Positions 9,024 through 17,623 of a stretch of 64,000 nt of DNA are shown in pieces (within the stretch, counting starts at the first letter, position 1; every line of letters starts with the position of its first letter). Both the position numbers and the translations under genes were made by a program. Below the pieces are notes generated by a model. It searched no databases. It was not told where the DNA came from and saw only the letters and a list, made by a program, of their open reading frames with translations. Origin of the DNA: CAZIOH01 sp964540815 (lineage in GTDB: Bacteria > Myxococcota_A > Polyangia > Fen-1088). The stretch spans positions 58,932-122,931 of the forward strand of contig CAZIOH010000005.1 of the NCBI GenBank assembly GCA_964540815.1. The letters are read 5' to 3'.

Positions 9024-9337
9024 AGGAGGCCACGAAGAGGCGACCACGAAGAGGCGACCACGAAGAGGCCACGATGAGGCCAGAATGGGCCAGGCCATTC
9101 GGGCCCGGCTCACGTACCGAGATGAAGAGCTACCCGATCGGTGGGGCTCGGCGGTATTCGGATCTGGATCTCGCGATCCGGGCGAAGGGTCCGATTGGCC
9201 TCGATCGATTGGGCGAGCTGCGGGCGGCGTTCTCCGAGAGCGATCTTCCCATGAAGGTGGGCGTGGTCGATTGGGCTGAGATCGACGATGCCTTTCGGGC
9301 GCAGATCTCCGCCAATCTCGTGCTCCTCTATCCGTGA
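9020..9337 (+). CDS. Nucleotidyltransferase-fold (MntA-like) protein, probably degenerate
   Basis: The 105-residue frame ends in a clear MNT-type nucleotidyltransferase C-terminal part: GGARRYSDLDLAI, then SDLPMKVGVVDWAEI. Its N-terminal half is abnormal. The first 20 residues are encoded by a tandem repeat (9031-9080), and the GSR that should precede the catalytic SDLDL by about ten residues is about six residues too far away. An ATG at 9074 is an alternative start. Functional relatives are the antitoxin half of HEPN/MNT pairs or small tRNA-like nucleotidyltransferases, but no HEPN partner is encoded here. I read it as a decaying gene at the edge of the defence-like island. Confidence 0.6.
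   Translation: MKEATKRRPRRGDHEEATMRPEWARPFGPGSRTEMKSYPIGGARRYSDLDLAIRAKGPIGLDRLGELRAAFSESDLPMKVGVVDWAEIDDAFRAQISANLVLLYP
9031..9080 (+). repeat. Short tandem repeat CACGAAGAGGC(GAC), four units
   Basis: Two exact 14-base units (CACGAAGAGGCGAC) are followed by two 11-base units (CACGAAGAGGC, CACGATGAGGC). The 14-base unit is not a multiple of three, so changes in copy number would move the start of the nucleotidyltransferase in or out of frame. Confidence 0.85.
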
Positions 9338-9362
9338 GCGCGGGCGCGCGCGGACACCGTGC

Positions 9363-10841
9363 TCATGGCCGCTGTGGGCCCGGCCTGGCGGCGGCGGGCG
9401 GTGGAGTGGACGAACGGGGCGGATGGGCGAGGCATCCCTCGATCCGTCGTTCGAGCGCGGTCACGTCGAGGTTGGGCTGCCGCAGGACCGGGCGGAGACC
9501 GGCGAACGGATGGACGAGATCGAGTCGGCCATCGCCGGACACGCCGACCGCGAGCCGCGAGACCCGGCCCTCGATGGAAGCGATGGGGATGCCGGCGCTG
9601 CGGCCGTCGCTCGCGGCTCGCCAGGCGCGTGAATCCTGGCTCACGCCGCGGTCGTCGCCGATCACGTAGACCTCCCCGGGGGGGATCTCGAAGGGCTGGG
9701 TCGGGGGCTCCCCGGGCGGCGGGCGGACCGTGAGGTAGGTCCGGTCCCCCAGCACCTCGACCGCCAGCCGCCCACGCACCAGCGCGCTTCCAGAGACGCT
9801 CAGGTAGGGGCCTGCATCGCACGACGGCACGACCCAGCCGTTGACCACCGGGGACCCGTCGCGGAACGCGATCACGTCGCCGGGCAAGCCGATCACGCGC
9901 TTGACCAGGGTGCGCGGCCCCTGGTCGGCGCCTTCGCCGCCGGCGCCGAGCTCGGGGTCGAGGTTCGGGTTGGGGAACACGATCACGTCGCCCCGTCGGG
10001 GCGCGCGGGCCCGCAGGCGGCGGCTCGAAAACGGCAAGCGCAGTCCGTACGCCAGTCGGTTCACGAGCAGGCGATCCCCCACGTTCAAGGTGGGCGCCAT
10101 GGACCCGCCCAGGACGCGATGTACCTCGCCCAGGAGCGCCCGGGCACCGACGGCCAGCAGGATCGCGCCGACCAGCATGCCTGTTCGCGCAAGCGTCTCC
10201 CGCGCCGGTCTTCGTCTGGATCGGGGACGTGGCTCGCTGCCGCTCGCACGTCCCCGCGCCCCTCTCGCTCCGCGCGGCAAAGCCGCGCTACGCTCGCCGC
10301 TTGGCAGTGCCGTCCCCGGGATCAAGTGGGCCCCTCTCCCTGACCCTCTCCCCGCTCCGCGGGGCGAGGGGAAAAGATCGGGGGGCGGGGCTTGGCCTTC
10401 ATTCGAGAGGATGGGGCCGCCACGGTCCACGGGGACCCCTCCCGCGGGCGCCCAATTCGCATCCGGTGACCCCAAGAGCTCGGCTGGGCTCTCGGGCCGC
10501 ATCCAGCGTCGCTGCCAGTAGCGCGCCGTCTCCGAGAACGCGAGGAACAAGCCGACACCCAGGATCAAGGGATGCTCGTCCCCGAGCCGCGCTAGCCACG
10601 AGAGCCCGAACGCGAGGAGACCGGTCGAGCGGGCTCCTTCCATCCGGGTGGGAAGCAGCACTTGCAGGACGATCCAGGTCGCGCCCGCCGGCACGACCCA
10701 CGCCCACGTGAGGGCCAGCGCCGCTCTTCCGGGCGCCCGCGCCCGGCGCCGTGCGCCTCCCACCTCGGCGACGGCGCCGGCGCCGGCACCGTCGCGCTTC
10801 TCGGATCCGGGCCCTTCGGCCCGCGCCTCACGGCCCGCCAT
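9363..10841 (-). CDS. lepB: Signal peptidase I, with extended linker
   Basis: A 492-residue inner-membrane serine protease of family S26 that removes Sec/Tat signal peptides. Two membrane segments (about 43-63 and 73-103) are followed by a 100-residue Pro/Gly/Arg-rich linker and a third membrane segment (about 221-240). The catalytic domain holds box B GGSMAPTLNVGD (Ser247), box D RTLVKRVIGLPGD (Lys314) and a slightly divergent box E GDDRGVSQDSRAW (395-407). The linker is atypical: residues about 157-173 are encoded by a copy of a dispersed palindromic repeat. The gene overlaps the stop of the tetraheme gene by 14 bases, so it is the third gene of that operon. Confidence 0.92.
   Translation of the reverse strand: MAGREARAEGPGSEKRDGAGAGAVAEVGGARRRARAPGRAALALTWAWVVPAGATWIVLQVLLPTRMEGARSTGLLAFGLSWLARLGDEHPLILGVGLFLAFSETARYWQRRWMRPESPAELLGSPDANWAPAGGVPVDRGGPILSNEGQAPPPDLFPSPRGAGRGSGRGAHLIPGTALPSGERSAALPRGARGARGRASGSEPRPRSRRRPARETLARTGMLVGAILLAVGARALLGEVHRVLGGSMAPTLNVGDRLLVNRLAYGLRLPFSSRRLRARAPRRGDVIVFPNPNLDPELGAGGEGADQGPRTLVKRVIGLPGDVIAFRDGSPVVNGWVVPSCDAGPYLSVSGSALVRGRLAVEVLGDRTYLTVRPPPGEPPTQPFEIPPGEVYVIGDDRGVSQDSRAWRAASDGRSAGIPIASIEGRVSRLAVGVSGDGRLDLVHPFAGLRPVLRQPNLDVTALERRIEGCLAHPPRSSTPPPAAARPGPQRP
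10324..10371 (+). repeat. Dispersed palindromic (REP-like) repeat, copy 1, inside lepB
   Basis: A GC-rich element of about 48 bases starting AAGTGGGCCCCTCTCCCT, with a CCCCGCTCCGCGGGGCG palindromic core. It is nearly identical, in inverted orientation, to 61634-61683. Here it is read in frame as part of the lepB linker. Elements of this look are common non-coding dispersed repeats in large high-GC genomes. Confidence 0.85.
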
Positions 10842-13800
10842 CGGGGGCCATCCGATCGCATTCGTCGTACCCGAGCTTCGGCGTGACCAGCCCCTTCGAC
10901 AGCTGGTCGACGTAGAGAAACACAGCCAGGCCGGCGTTGATGGCGCCCCGGAGCGCCCAGGTGTTGGCGTCGGTGTAGATCAGGTTGCCGGTGCTCGGAT
11001 CCGTCCCCACCGTGAGCCCCCACTTCCGCGTCAGGTTGCCGGCGCTGTCGGTGGCCGGGGCGAAGAGCGCCGACGGGCAAGCTGGGACGACGCTGGGGCC
11101 ACCATCCCCATCGACCGGGTGCCCCTCGAGGTACGCGTCGACGGCGGCCTGCTCGATGGGATCGGTCGGGGACTTCACGCAGGTGGGTTGCAGATTGCCC
11201 GCGGTGATGCCCGGCACGAGGTTGCCCCGCTGGTCCATCACCGTCGTGCCCGCGAACACCGATGCGCCGTCCGCGCCCACCGCGTCCCCCCAGTAGAGCG
11301 ACTTGGGATCGATGCCGAGCCCGCTGCAGGTCGCGGCGCTCGTCCGACCGTCGGGGCCCGTCTGCGACTGGAGCTGCGGCAGGAGCACCCGCACCACCGG
11401 CCGGTTGTCGAGGCTGCACAGCCGCAGCCACATCTCCGCGTCTCCGTTCTTGGCGATGAGCGCCGTCGCCTGGGTCCAGTTGAGGGCACGGCTCGTGAAG
11501 CTGGTCGCCCCCGTGTTGATGGTGGAGAGCAGCACGTTCGAGCACAGCTCCTGCGCGAGCTGCAGCATGTTCGCGGAGGCCCGCGAGGTGGTCCCCACCC
11601 GGATTTGCCCGAGCACGGGCGTGACCGAGACGATCTGCAGGAGGGTGGGCGGCAAGCGCTTCTTGGTCCCACCGAGCGCCATCCACGCCAGGTAACGGGC
11701 CCCGAAGTCGTCGGCCAGAGCCTGCAGATCCGGCGGTGAGTCCGGCGCGATGCCGCCGTCCGTGCCAAGGGTCGCGATGCTGGGACCGAACACGCGGAGT
11801 CGGTTCGCGCCCGGCGTCCCGGTGGGCGCGGGCGGGCCGAAGAGGCCGATCCGGAAGTTCGCCACCCGGGCGTCCCCCCCGGTCATGATCGAGATCTCGT
11901 CGGCCAGCAGCCCCTTGGCGTCCGCCTGGGGCCCGTGGCAGTTGATGCAGATGTTGTTGAAGACGGCGGCCCCGGGAGCCTCGAGGTACACGGGCGCGTC
12001 CGGGGACACGTTGTTGGCGTCCATCCAGAAGGGTCGATCGGCCCCCTGGAGGCTCCCCGCGGTCGGAGCCCCGCTCAGATCGCAGCCGGGCTTCTGCACC
12101 CACAGGCCGAACGGCACCTCCGTGAGCATCGTGCGGCGAACGTTCGAATCCAGGGTTACCGCGGGAAGATCGTTCACCACCGCCTGCAGGTCGGCGACGG
12201 GAACCCCCGAGCCGCTGGCATCGGCGACGTGGTCCACCAGCGCCTGCGGCCAGGTGGAGCTGCGGGGCAGCCAGTCGCCCGGCGGATCGGTGGCATCGGT
12301 GACCACCCAGTTCGGCCGGTTCGGAACCCCATCGGCCGGCATGATCATCTGGGGTGGTGAGGACGTGTTGTCGTAGATGGGAAGGTCGGCCGGCGTCTGC
12401 AGGGCGCCGCTGGCGACGTCGGGATCGACGATGTCGCTCGTGTCGGGGCAGAACCCATAGCGGTGCCCCGCATGGTAGGCATCGAGCCGCTTCTTCGCGT
12501 CGCTCTGCGCGGTGGCATATCCCGTGTCGCCCGGTCGAACCTCGAGGTAAGGCTGCGGGGTCCGATCGCCCGAGGTCGGGGAGACGTCGTCCTCCTTCTT
12601 GGCGTTGGGATTGACCGCGGGGATGCTGACCATCCAGTCGCCGAGGATCCCGGCCACCCGGCAGTCGTATCCGGGCGTGTTCATGGGCATGTGCGGGAAG
12701 ATGGTCAGATCATCCACGTAGTCGAAGGGCGTATCCACGTTGCGGTAGATGAGGCTCCGCCACGGGGCGGAGATGAAGTCGACGTAGGGGGTCATGCTCG
12801 CGGCCTTGCACCAGCCGTCGGTCCCCGCCTCTCCGTCGCCCGGGCACTGCCGGAACTTGGGGGTGTAGCTCGACGAGTAGGGGGTGGGCACGTCGCGCAA
12901 CGACGGGGTGATGTAGGGGATGGCGACGTCGTGGGCGGCCCCGCGGGCCCGCACCGGGCTGGTTCGATCGAGCGGGAACTGGAAGATGCCGCCGCTGGCG
13001 CTCGGGAGGAAGTCGAGGACGTTCTCCAGCTCGGGGGCCTTGGTCGAGGGGAACCCGCGCGGGTTGTGGCAGTGGGAGCAGTTGCCGAGCAGGTAAGCTT
13101 GCGCCTGGAGCTCGTACGAGTTGCGCGGCGTCCTCGGGAGCTGCGAGCTCTCGAGCGGAACCACGTCCGCGGGTGAGGCCATCCCGACGACGACCTTGTA
13201 GTCGATGAGGCGCGCGAGCTGGGTCAGCTCGTCGCCGGTCGCGGGTTCGATGACGCCCCCCGAGCCCGGCGGAACCGTGGAGATCTGCAGCGGGGTGAAG
13301 CCGAGCACGAAGGCGGCGCTCGGGCTGCCCATGTGGCACTGGATGCAGCGCTCGCTCCCCGGGATCCCGTAGTGGCGGCGCACCGGTGGGATGGCGGTGT
13401 CGAGCGCGTATTCCAGGTTGTTCGTGGGTGGGGTGCTCGCCTGGATGGCCGCCGCCCGTGGCTCGTCGACGACGTAGGTGATCACCCGGTCGCTGAAGGG
13501 CTTCCCGTCGCGCAGCGGATCGGTGAGGAGCACGGCCCTGGTCTCTGCCTCGTCCCAGATGTACGTCCCGAAGAGCGCCGTCTGGGTCACGGATCCATCG
13601 GCCGCGGTCTGGTCCGGCCGCGAGACGATCAGGCGCGTCTCGAGCTTCTTGTAGACCTCCGCGCCGTCGCTGCCGATGATCTTCTTGAGGAAGGTCTTGT
13701 AAAAGCGGGTGTTGGGTGGAATGCGGAACCGCTGGGTGGTCTTGTCGAAGACGATCGGTTGGTTGTGGGGCGGGCGGACGTGGCGGATCTTGCCGGCGTC

Positions 13801-14673
13801 GTCGGACCACAGCGGGTAGGCCGGGACGTACGAGACGACGCCGCTTTCAGCCAGGATCTGGCTGTCGAAAGTGACGAGATCGGTCTCGGCCAGCGTGGCC
13901 GGAAGCGCGGTCGCCTGCGCGAAGAGCGCGTCGAGCTGGTCCATGGTCCTGGCGTCGATCCCCACCGCGTACTTGTTGGGCACGCAGGTGCCGATGTTGG
14001 TCAGGCGCGCGCCCGCAGCGGGGGTGAGGCTGTAGTCCGCCTGGGCGGCGGCGGGGGTGGCTGGAGGCGGGGCGGTGGCGGCGCCCGGCGTGGGTGGAGA
14101 CAGGGAGAACTGGCCGGCCGGGCTGCCCTGCTGGATCCAGGTGTCGAGCAAGCCCACCAGGGCCACGATCGGATCGTTGGGATCGGCCAGCCGGGCCGAC
14201 CAGGGCTTGGCCCCCGGGTTCCCAGGGGGCGGCATGTAGGTCGGCTGGCCATGGCTCGAATCGGCGTTGTCGGTCTTGATCCGCCGCTCGATCACGTCCG
14301 CCGTCACCTGCTGCGCGAAGGTGAGCTTGCTGACGGTCCAGCCGCCGTAGCTCCCGCTCACGTGGCAGGCGCCACAGAAGGCGTTGAACTGATCGAAGAG
14401 CACGCTCGTGAAGTACACGTCGCCGGTGGCCGGAGCGGACGCGGGATTGGTCACCACCGATCGCGGGGGCAGCGGCTCGGCCGAGAGGATCTGGAGACAC
14501 TTGATGCCGCCCACGAAGGCGACGCCGCCATCCCCGAATTCATCCGAGATGGTCGGCCCCCCCTGGCGACCGCACCCCCCCGACCCGAGACCGAGGAGTG
14601 CGGCGAGGGCGAAGATGCCTGCTCCTGGAGTTCCTGGAGCACCGGTTCGGTGCGCTGGCCGGTGCCGGGTCAT
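10828..14673 (-). CDS. Secreted tetraheme c-type cytochrome lipoprotein (SO_2930-like domain)
   Basis: A 1281-residue lipoprotein (lipobox Cys34) with four CXXCH heme motifs: CGACH (100-104), CIQCH (443-447), CSHCH (532-536) and CINCH (909-913). The middle part (PLWSDDAGKIRHVRPP, IPPNTRFYKTF, KKLETRLIV, YIWDEAET, then CIQCH) resembles the SO_2930 family of diheme cytochromes; the C-terminal third has no domain I recognise. The ATG at 14673 shares ATGA with the stop of the upstream lipoprotein, showing translational coupling, and is preferred over an upstream Met at 14880. It probably moves electrons at the cell surface; the partner is unknown. Confidence 0.87.
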   Translation of the reverse strand: MTRHRPAHRTGAPGTPGAGIFALAALLGLGSGGCGRQGGPTISDEFGDGGVAFVGGIKCLQILSAEPLPPRSVVTNPASAPATGDVYFTSVLFDQFNAFCGACHVSGSYGGWTVSKLTFAQQVTADVIERRIKTDNADSSHGQPTYMPPPGNPGAKPWSARLADPNDPIVALVGLLDTWIQQGSPAGQFSLSPPTPGAATAPPPATPAAAQADYSLTPAAGARLTNIGTCVPNKYAVGIDARTMDQLDALFAQATALPATLAETDLVTFDSQILAESGVVSYVPAYPLWSDDAGKIRHVRPPHNQPIVFDKTTQRFRIPPNTRFYKTFLKKIIGSDGAEVYKKLETRLIVSRPDQTAADGSVTQTALFGTYIWDEAETRAVLLTDPLRDGKPFSDRVITYVVDEPRAAAIQASTPPTNNLEYALDTAIPPVRRHYGIPGSERCIQCHMGSPSAAFVLGFTPLQISTVPPGSGGVIEPATGDELTQLARLIDYKVVVGMASPADVVPLESSQLPRTPRNSYELQAQAYLLGNCSHCHNPRGFPSTKAPELENVLDFLPSASGGIFQFPLDRTSPVRARGAAHDVAIPYITPSLRDVPTPYSSSYTPKFRQCPGDGEAGTDGWCKAASMTPYVDFISAPWRSLIYRNVDTPFDYVDDLTIFPHMPMNTPGYDCRVAGILGDWMVSIPAVNPNAKKEDDVSPTSGDRTPQPYLEVRPGDTGYATAQSDAKKRLDAYHAGHRYGFCPDTSDIVDPDVASGALQTPADLPIYDNTSSPPQMIMPADGVPNRPNWVVTDATDPPGDWLPRSSTWPQALVDHVADASGSGVPVADLQAVVNDLPAVTLDSNVRRTMLTEVPFGLWVQKPGCDLSGAPTAGSLQGADRPFWMDANNVSPDAPVYLEAPGAAVFNNICINCHGPQADAKGLLADEISIMTGGDARVANFRIGLFGPPAPTGTPGANRLRVFGPSIATLGTDGGIAPDSPPDLQALADDFGARYLAWMALGGTKKRLPPTLLQIVSVTPVLGQIRVGTTSRASANMLQLAQELCSNVLLSTINTGATSFTSRALNWTQATALIAKNGDAEMWLRLCSLDNRPVVRVLLPQLQSQTGPDGRTSAATCSGLGIDPKSLYWGDAVGADGASVFAGTTVMDQRGNLVPGITAGNLQPTCVKSPTDPIEQAAVDAYLEGHPVDGDGGPSVVPACPSALFAPATDSAGNLTRKWGLTVGTDPSTGNLIYTDANTWALRGAINAGLAVFLYVDQLSKGLVTPKLGYDECDRMAPDGGP

Positions 14674-17249
14674 TGCACCCGGACCAGGACGTTGTCGAAG
14701 CGCGCCTCGAGCGAGATCTGCGCGGTGGGCTTCACCACGACGAGGCGGACGGCCCGCGAGCGCACGCCGAGCGGCGTCTGGGTGGTGGTGCCCGAGACGG
14801 CCTGCCACCTCACCTGCCCTACAACGCCGGCGGTCACCTGGGCAGAGAGGAACGGGAGGGTCACGGGACTGCCCGAGCAATCGGGCGAGAAGTAGTCATC
14901 GAGGACGAAGCCCGCCCAGCCAGCCCCTTGGCCCGCGGGCAGATAAACCTGCACGGACACGGTGTAGTCGACGCCGGTCGTGACCGGGATGCACTGGAAG
15001 GCCCCCGCGCTGATCGCCCCGTTGGTCGCATCCCTCGGGTTCGTGTCCCGGTTCGTGACCACGAGCGCGCCGGAGGCGGGATTGCCGACGCCGTCGAGAG
15101 AGGTCCAGCTCGCGCCGCTGCCCGGTCCCGCGGTCCAGCCGCTGGTGCTCGAGTCGAAGCTGGGGTTGGCGAGCAGCGTCTGCTCGCAGTCGGGGATCCC
15201 GTCGCGATCGAGATCCGGGCAGCCCGCGGCCGCGCCGTCGCCGGCGCCACCCGGGCCGGCAGCACCACCCGTTCCGGTCGATTCGCCGGAACCCGCAGAG
15301 CCGGGCGCACCGGCCAGGCTTCCTCCTCCAGCCGTGGCCCCCGCGCCGCCAGGTCCACCGCCGGCCGAGGCGCCACCGGAAGCGACGGAAGCTCCCCCCG
15401 AGCTCGCACCTCCGCTGCCCAGGCTCCCGGTGCTGCCCCCCGTCCGAGCGCCCGCCGCGCCACCCGGGCCGCTGGCCGGGGCGGCGCCGCCAATGCCACC
15501 GCCGTGGCCTCCGCTTCCACCTCCACCGCCAGATCCACCCGGGGACGTCGCTTCTCCCGCACCGCCGGTACCGGGCCGGCCGCCAGCTCCCGCGCCGCCT
15601 CCTCCTGCCGCACCTCCCGCACCTCCCGCACCTCCCGAGGTGCACGAGCTCGTGGCGATCAGGGAGAGGCAGGCGGTGCAGCCGGTGTTGAGGGCGCACG
15701 CGAGGACATTGTCCGCAATCCCCACGGCGCTCGACGGATAGACCGCCCATTGGTTGATGTAGCCGCCGAGCGCCGCGTTGGTGACGCTGGCGGGTACGCC
15801 CCCCGGCACGGCGTACCCCGAGCCGTCGACGGGCTCGGGCGCGGCGTGGCCCGCCGAGGCATCGGCGATGGCGGCGGCCCTGTACTCCGCCAGGGCCGAG
15901 GAGGTGGCGTTGCTGGAGAAGAGTCCGTTCCCGACGTCGGTGGGGGACTGTCCGAGATCGAGCAGGCAACCGAGGTTCGAGAAGATGCATGGGGCCGCCT
16001 TGGTGGACGTCTCGCAACCTGGCATCGTGCTCGGGCGATAGGTGAGGGTCGAGTCCGAATAGCAGCGCAGCTCGAGCACACGGTGCATGAGCGCGTAGGC
16101 CGCCTCGCGCTGCGCCGGGGTCGCGAGTGTGTCGGGTCCGAATCCATCCGGCGCCTGTTCACCCGAGTCGGGGTTCATGGTGAGCTTGGCGCTGAGCAAG
16201 GTCTGAGGAGCGCAGAACGGAGAGGGGCTCGCGAGCGCGCAGGCCGAGCATGCCTGGCCGTCGGCGAAGGCATAGGTCACCTTGCAGGTCGGGTTGGTCC
16301 CCGCGTCACCGCCCTGGCCACCTGTCGAACCTGTGCCCTGCGCGGAGCCACCCTGACCGCCCTGTCCGGTCGATCCCCCCACGCCAGTTCCCGAGGCTCC
16401 CCCGGTCGTTGTTGCCAAGCAGCCCGACCCGCCACCACCTCCGCCAGCACCCGTCAGGCAGGCGGAGGTGCAAGGATGGGAACCGTTGAGCGGGTTGTCG
16501 GGCGGCAGATCGCAGAGCAGGACGAGGCCGAGGCCGTCTCCCGAGGCATAGGAGTTGTCGAACCTCCGGGTTGCGACCACCTGGGGCATGGTGGACTCCG
16601 AGGCGGCTTCGATCTCCGTCTTGCACGGCCCGTGCGCCACCCCGGGGTTCACGCAGTCATCCCCGCTGACGCCAACCCCGCAGTAGCAGGGGAAGTTGTT
16701 GTCTGCCACGTCACAGCCCGTGCGGTGAACACAGTCCACCACGGCCTTGCAGAGCGTCGCCTTGGCGGTTCCCTTGGCCGGTCCATCGGTGGCCACGTCC
16801 TTGGTGGCGTAGCAGTCGCCGTACCAGTCGATGTCCTGGCCGATGCCCGAAACGAAGTCGTCCCCGGTGCACCGGGACGTCTCGCAGGTCGCGCAGGCCG
16901 GGCTGAGACCGGGGGGCGGGCAGGCCCCAGCCGCACCGCCACCGCCACCGCCGGCCTCCGCGCCGGAGCTTCCGCCAGGGCCAGAGCCTGGACCGGCTCC
17001 GCCAGTTCCCAGCTGACCGCCCGGACGATCCGCCGCTCCCGCATCCACCAGCGTGATCACCTGGCCCGGACCTCCCGAGATGTCTCCCTGCGCGGTCGTG
17101 GAGCTCTGACACCCGAGCACGGCCGTGCACAGGATCGCGATCAGGACCGCGAGCATCCACGGCGCGCATGAGCGGCAAGAGCGGATTGATCCCGCGCTCC
17201 ATGAGATCCTCCCTGGCGCGCGGGATGCGATAGATGGGTTCACGCTCAT
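14670..17249 (-). CDS. Large Gly-rich, Cys-rich modular lipoprotein
   Basis: An 859-residue lipoprotein (TAVLGC, Cys47). Three Gly/Ser/Ala-rich linkers separate two cysteine-rich modules. Module A has CATCE, CYCGVGVSGDDC and HGPC. Module B has CSAC, PDSGEQAPDGFGP, AEYRAAAIADA, AVGIADNVLACALNT and CTAC. A calcium-binding-like DLDRDGIPDCE stretch and a C-terminal beta-rich domain (NPSFDSSTSGW, YTVSVQVYLPAG, FDNVLVRVQ) resembling carbohydrate-binding jelly rolls complete it. Related modules occur in the genes at 22178 and 23992. It heads the operon with the tetraheme protein and lepB. Function unknown; surface display or adhesion around the cytochrome is plausible. Confidence 0.8.
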   Translation of the reverse strand: MSVNPSIASRAPGRISWSAGSIRSCRSCAPWMLAVLIAILCTAVLGCQSSTTAQGDISGGPGQVITLVDAGAADRPGGQLGTGGAGPGSGPGGSSGAEAGGGGGGAAGACPPPGLSPACATCETSRCTGDDFVSGIGQDIDWYGDCYATKDVATDGPAKGTAKATLCKAVVDCVHRTGCDVADNNFPCYCGVGVSGDDCVNPGVAHGPCKTEIEAASESTMPQVVATRRFDNSYASGDGLGLVLLCDLPPDNPLNGSHPCTSACLTGAGGGGGGSGCLATTTGGASGTGVGGSTGQGGQGGSAQGTGSTGGQGGDAGTNPTCKVTYAFADGQACSACALASPSPFCAPQTLLSAKLTMNPDSGEQAPDGFGPDTLATPAQREAAYALMHRVLELRCYSDSTLTYRPSTMPGCETSTKAAPCIFSNLGCLLDLGQSPTDVGNGLFSSNATSSALAEYRAAAIADASAGHAAPEPVDGSGYAVPGGVPASVTNAALGGYINQWAVYPSSAVGIADNVLACALNTGCTACLSLIATSSCTSGGAGGAGGAAGGGGAGAGGRPGTGGAGEATSPGGSGGGGGSGGHGGGIGGAAPASGPGGAAGARTGGSTGSLGSGGASSGGASVASGGASAGGGPGGAGATAGGGSLAGAPGSAGSGESTGTGGAAGPGGAGDGAAAGCPDLDRDGIPDCEQTLLANPSFDSSTSGWTAGPGSGASWTSLDGVGNPASGALVVTNRDTNPRDATNGAISAGAFQCIPVTTGVDYTVSVQVYLPAGQGAGWAGFVLDDYFSPDCSGSPVTLPFLSAQVTAGVVGQVRWQAVSGTTTQTPLGVRSRAVRLVVVKPTAQISLEARFDNVLVRVQ

Positions 17250-17362
17250 CGCCGGCTGCTTCCTAAAAGGGACGTTCGTATATCATGCGAGACAGAGGAG
17301 GGGAAGGCGACCGTCGGCGTCCCCGCGGCCCCACCGACCCGTCGCGACCTTCACCGGCGGGT

Positions 17363-17398
17363 CCAATCGTGACGCGGCCAAGCCCGCGTCACGATTGG
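17363..17398. promoter_or_regulatory. Perfect 15-bp inverted repeat in the 17250-17623 divergent intergenic region
   Basis: The arms CCAATCGTGACGCGG (17363-17377) and its exact reverse complement (17384-17398) flank a 6-base loop. No T run follows, so it is not a classical terminator; a large operator or an RNA hairpin is more likely. The rest of this 374-base intergenic region is non-coding. On the minus strand a TGTCT and a TATACG box (about 17272-17290) could serve the lipoprotein operon, and AGGGGG at 17609-17614 is the ribosome-binding site of the next gene. Confidence 0.6.
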
Positions 17399-17623
17399 GT
17401 CTTCTCCTCTCGAGATGTCACGGCGGGGTCACATTTGCCGCGCTCGAGTCTTTTATTCTAGACGCTCGGAATTCGCGCGTGTTACCAGCGTTCTCGTACT
17501 GGACAGCTACCTCACCTGCGTCCTTCGTGTTGCGAACGACACTGACGCACTTCGACTCGGCGAGAGACAGGTCGGGGCGCCCGAGAGTGGCAGGGATGAT
17601 CAAACGAACAGGGGGTTCACACG

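Noticed and set aside
9031..9080. Possible CRISPR-like array
   Set aside because: Units of 11-14 bases are contiguous with no spacers; this is a simple tandem repeat.
12140..12160. GTTCGAATCC resembling a tRNA T-arm
   Set aside because: It lies in the tetraheme coding sequence and no acceptor or anticodon stem can be folded around it.
13333..17171. Long plus-strand open frames opposite the cytochrome operon
   Set aside because: They are Arg/Gly/Val-rich shadows of the minus-strand genes, which carry heme motifs, lipoboxes and a start-stop coupling.
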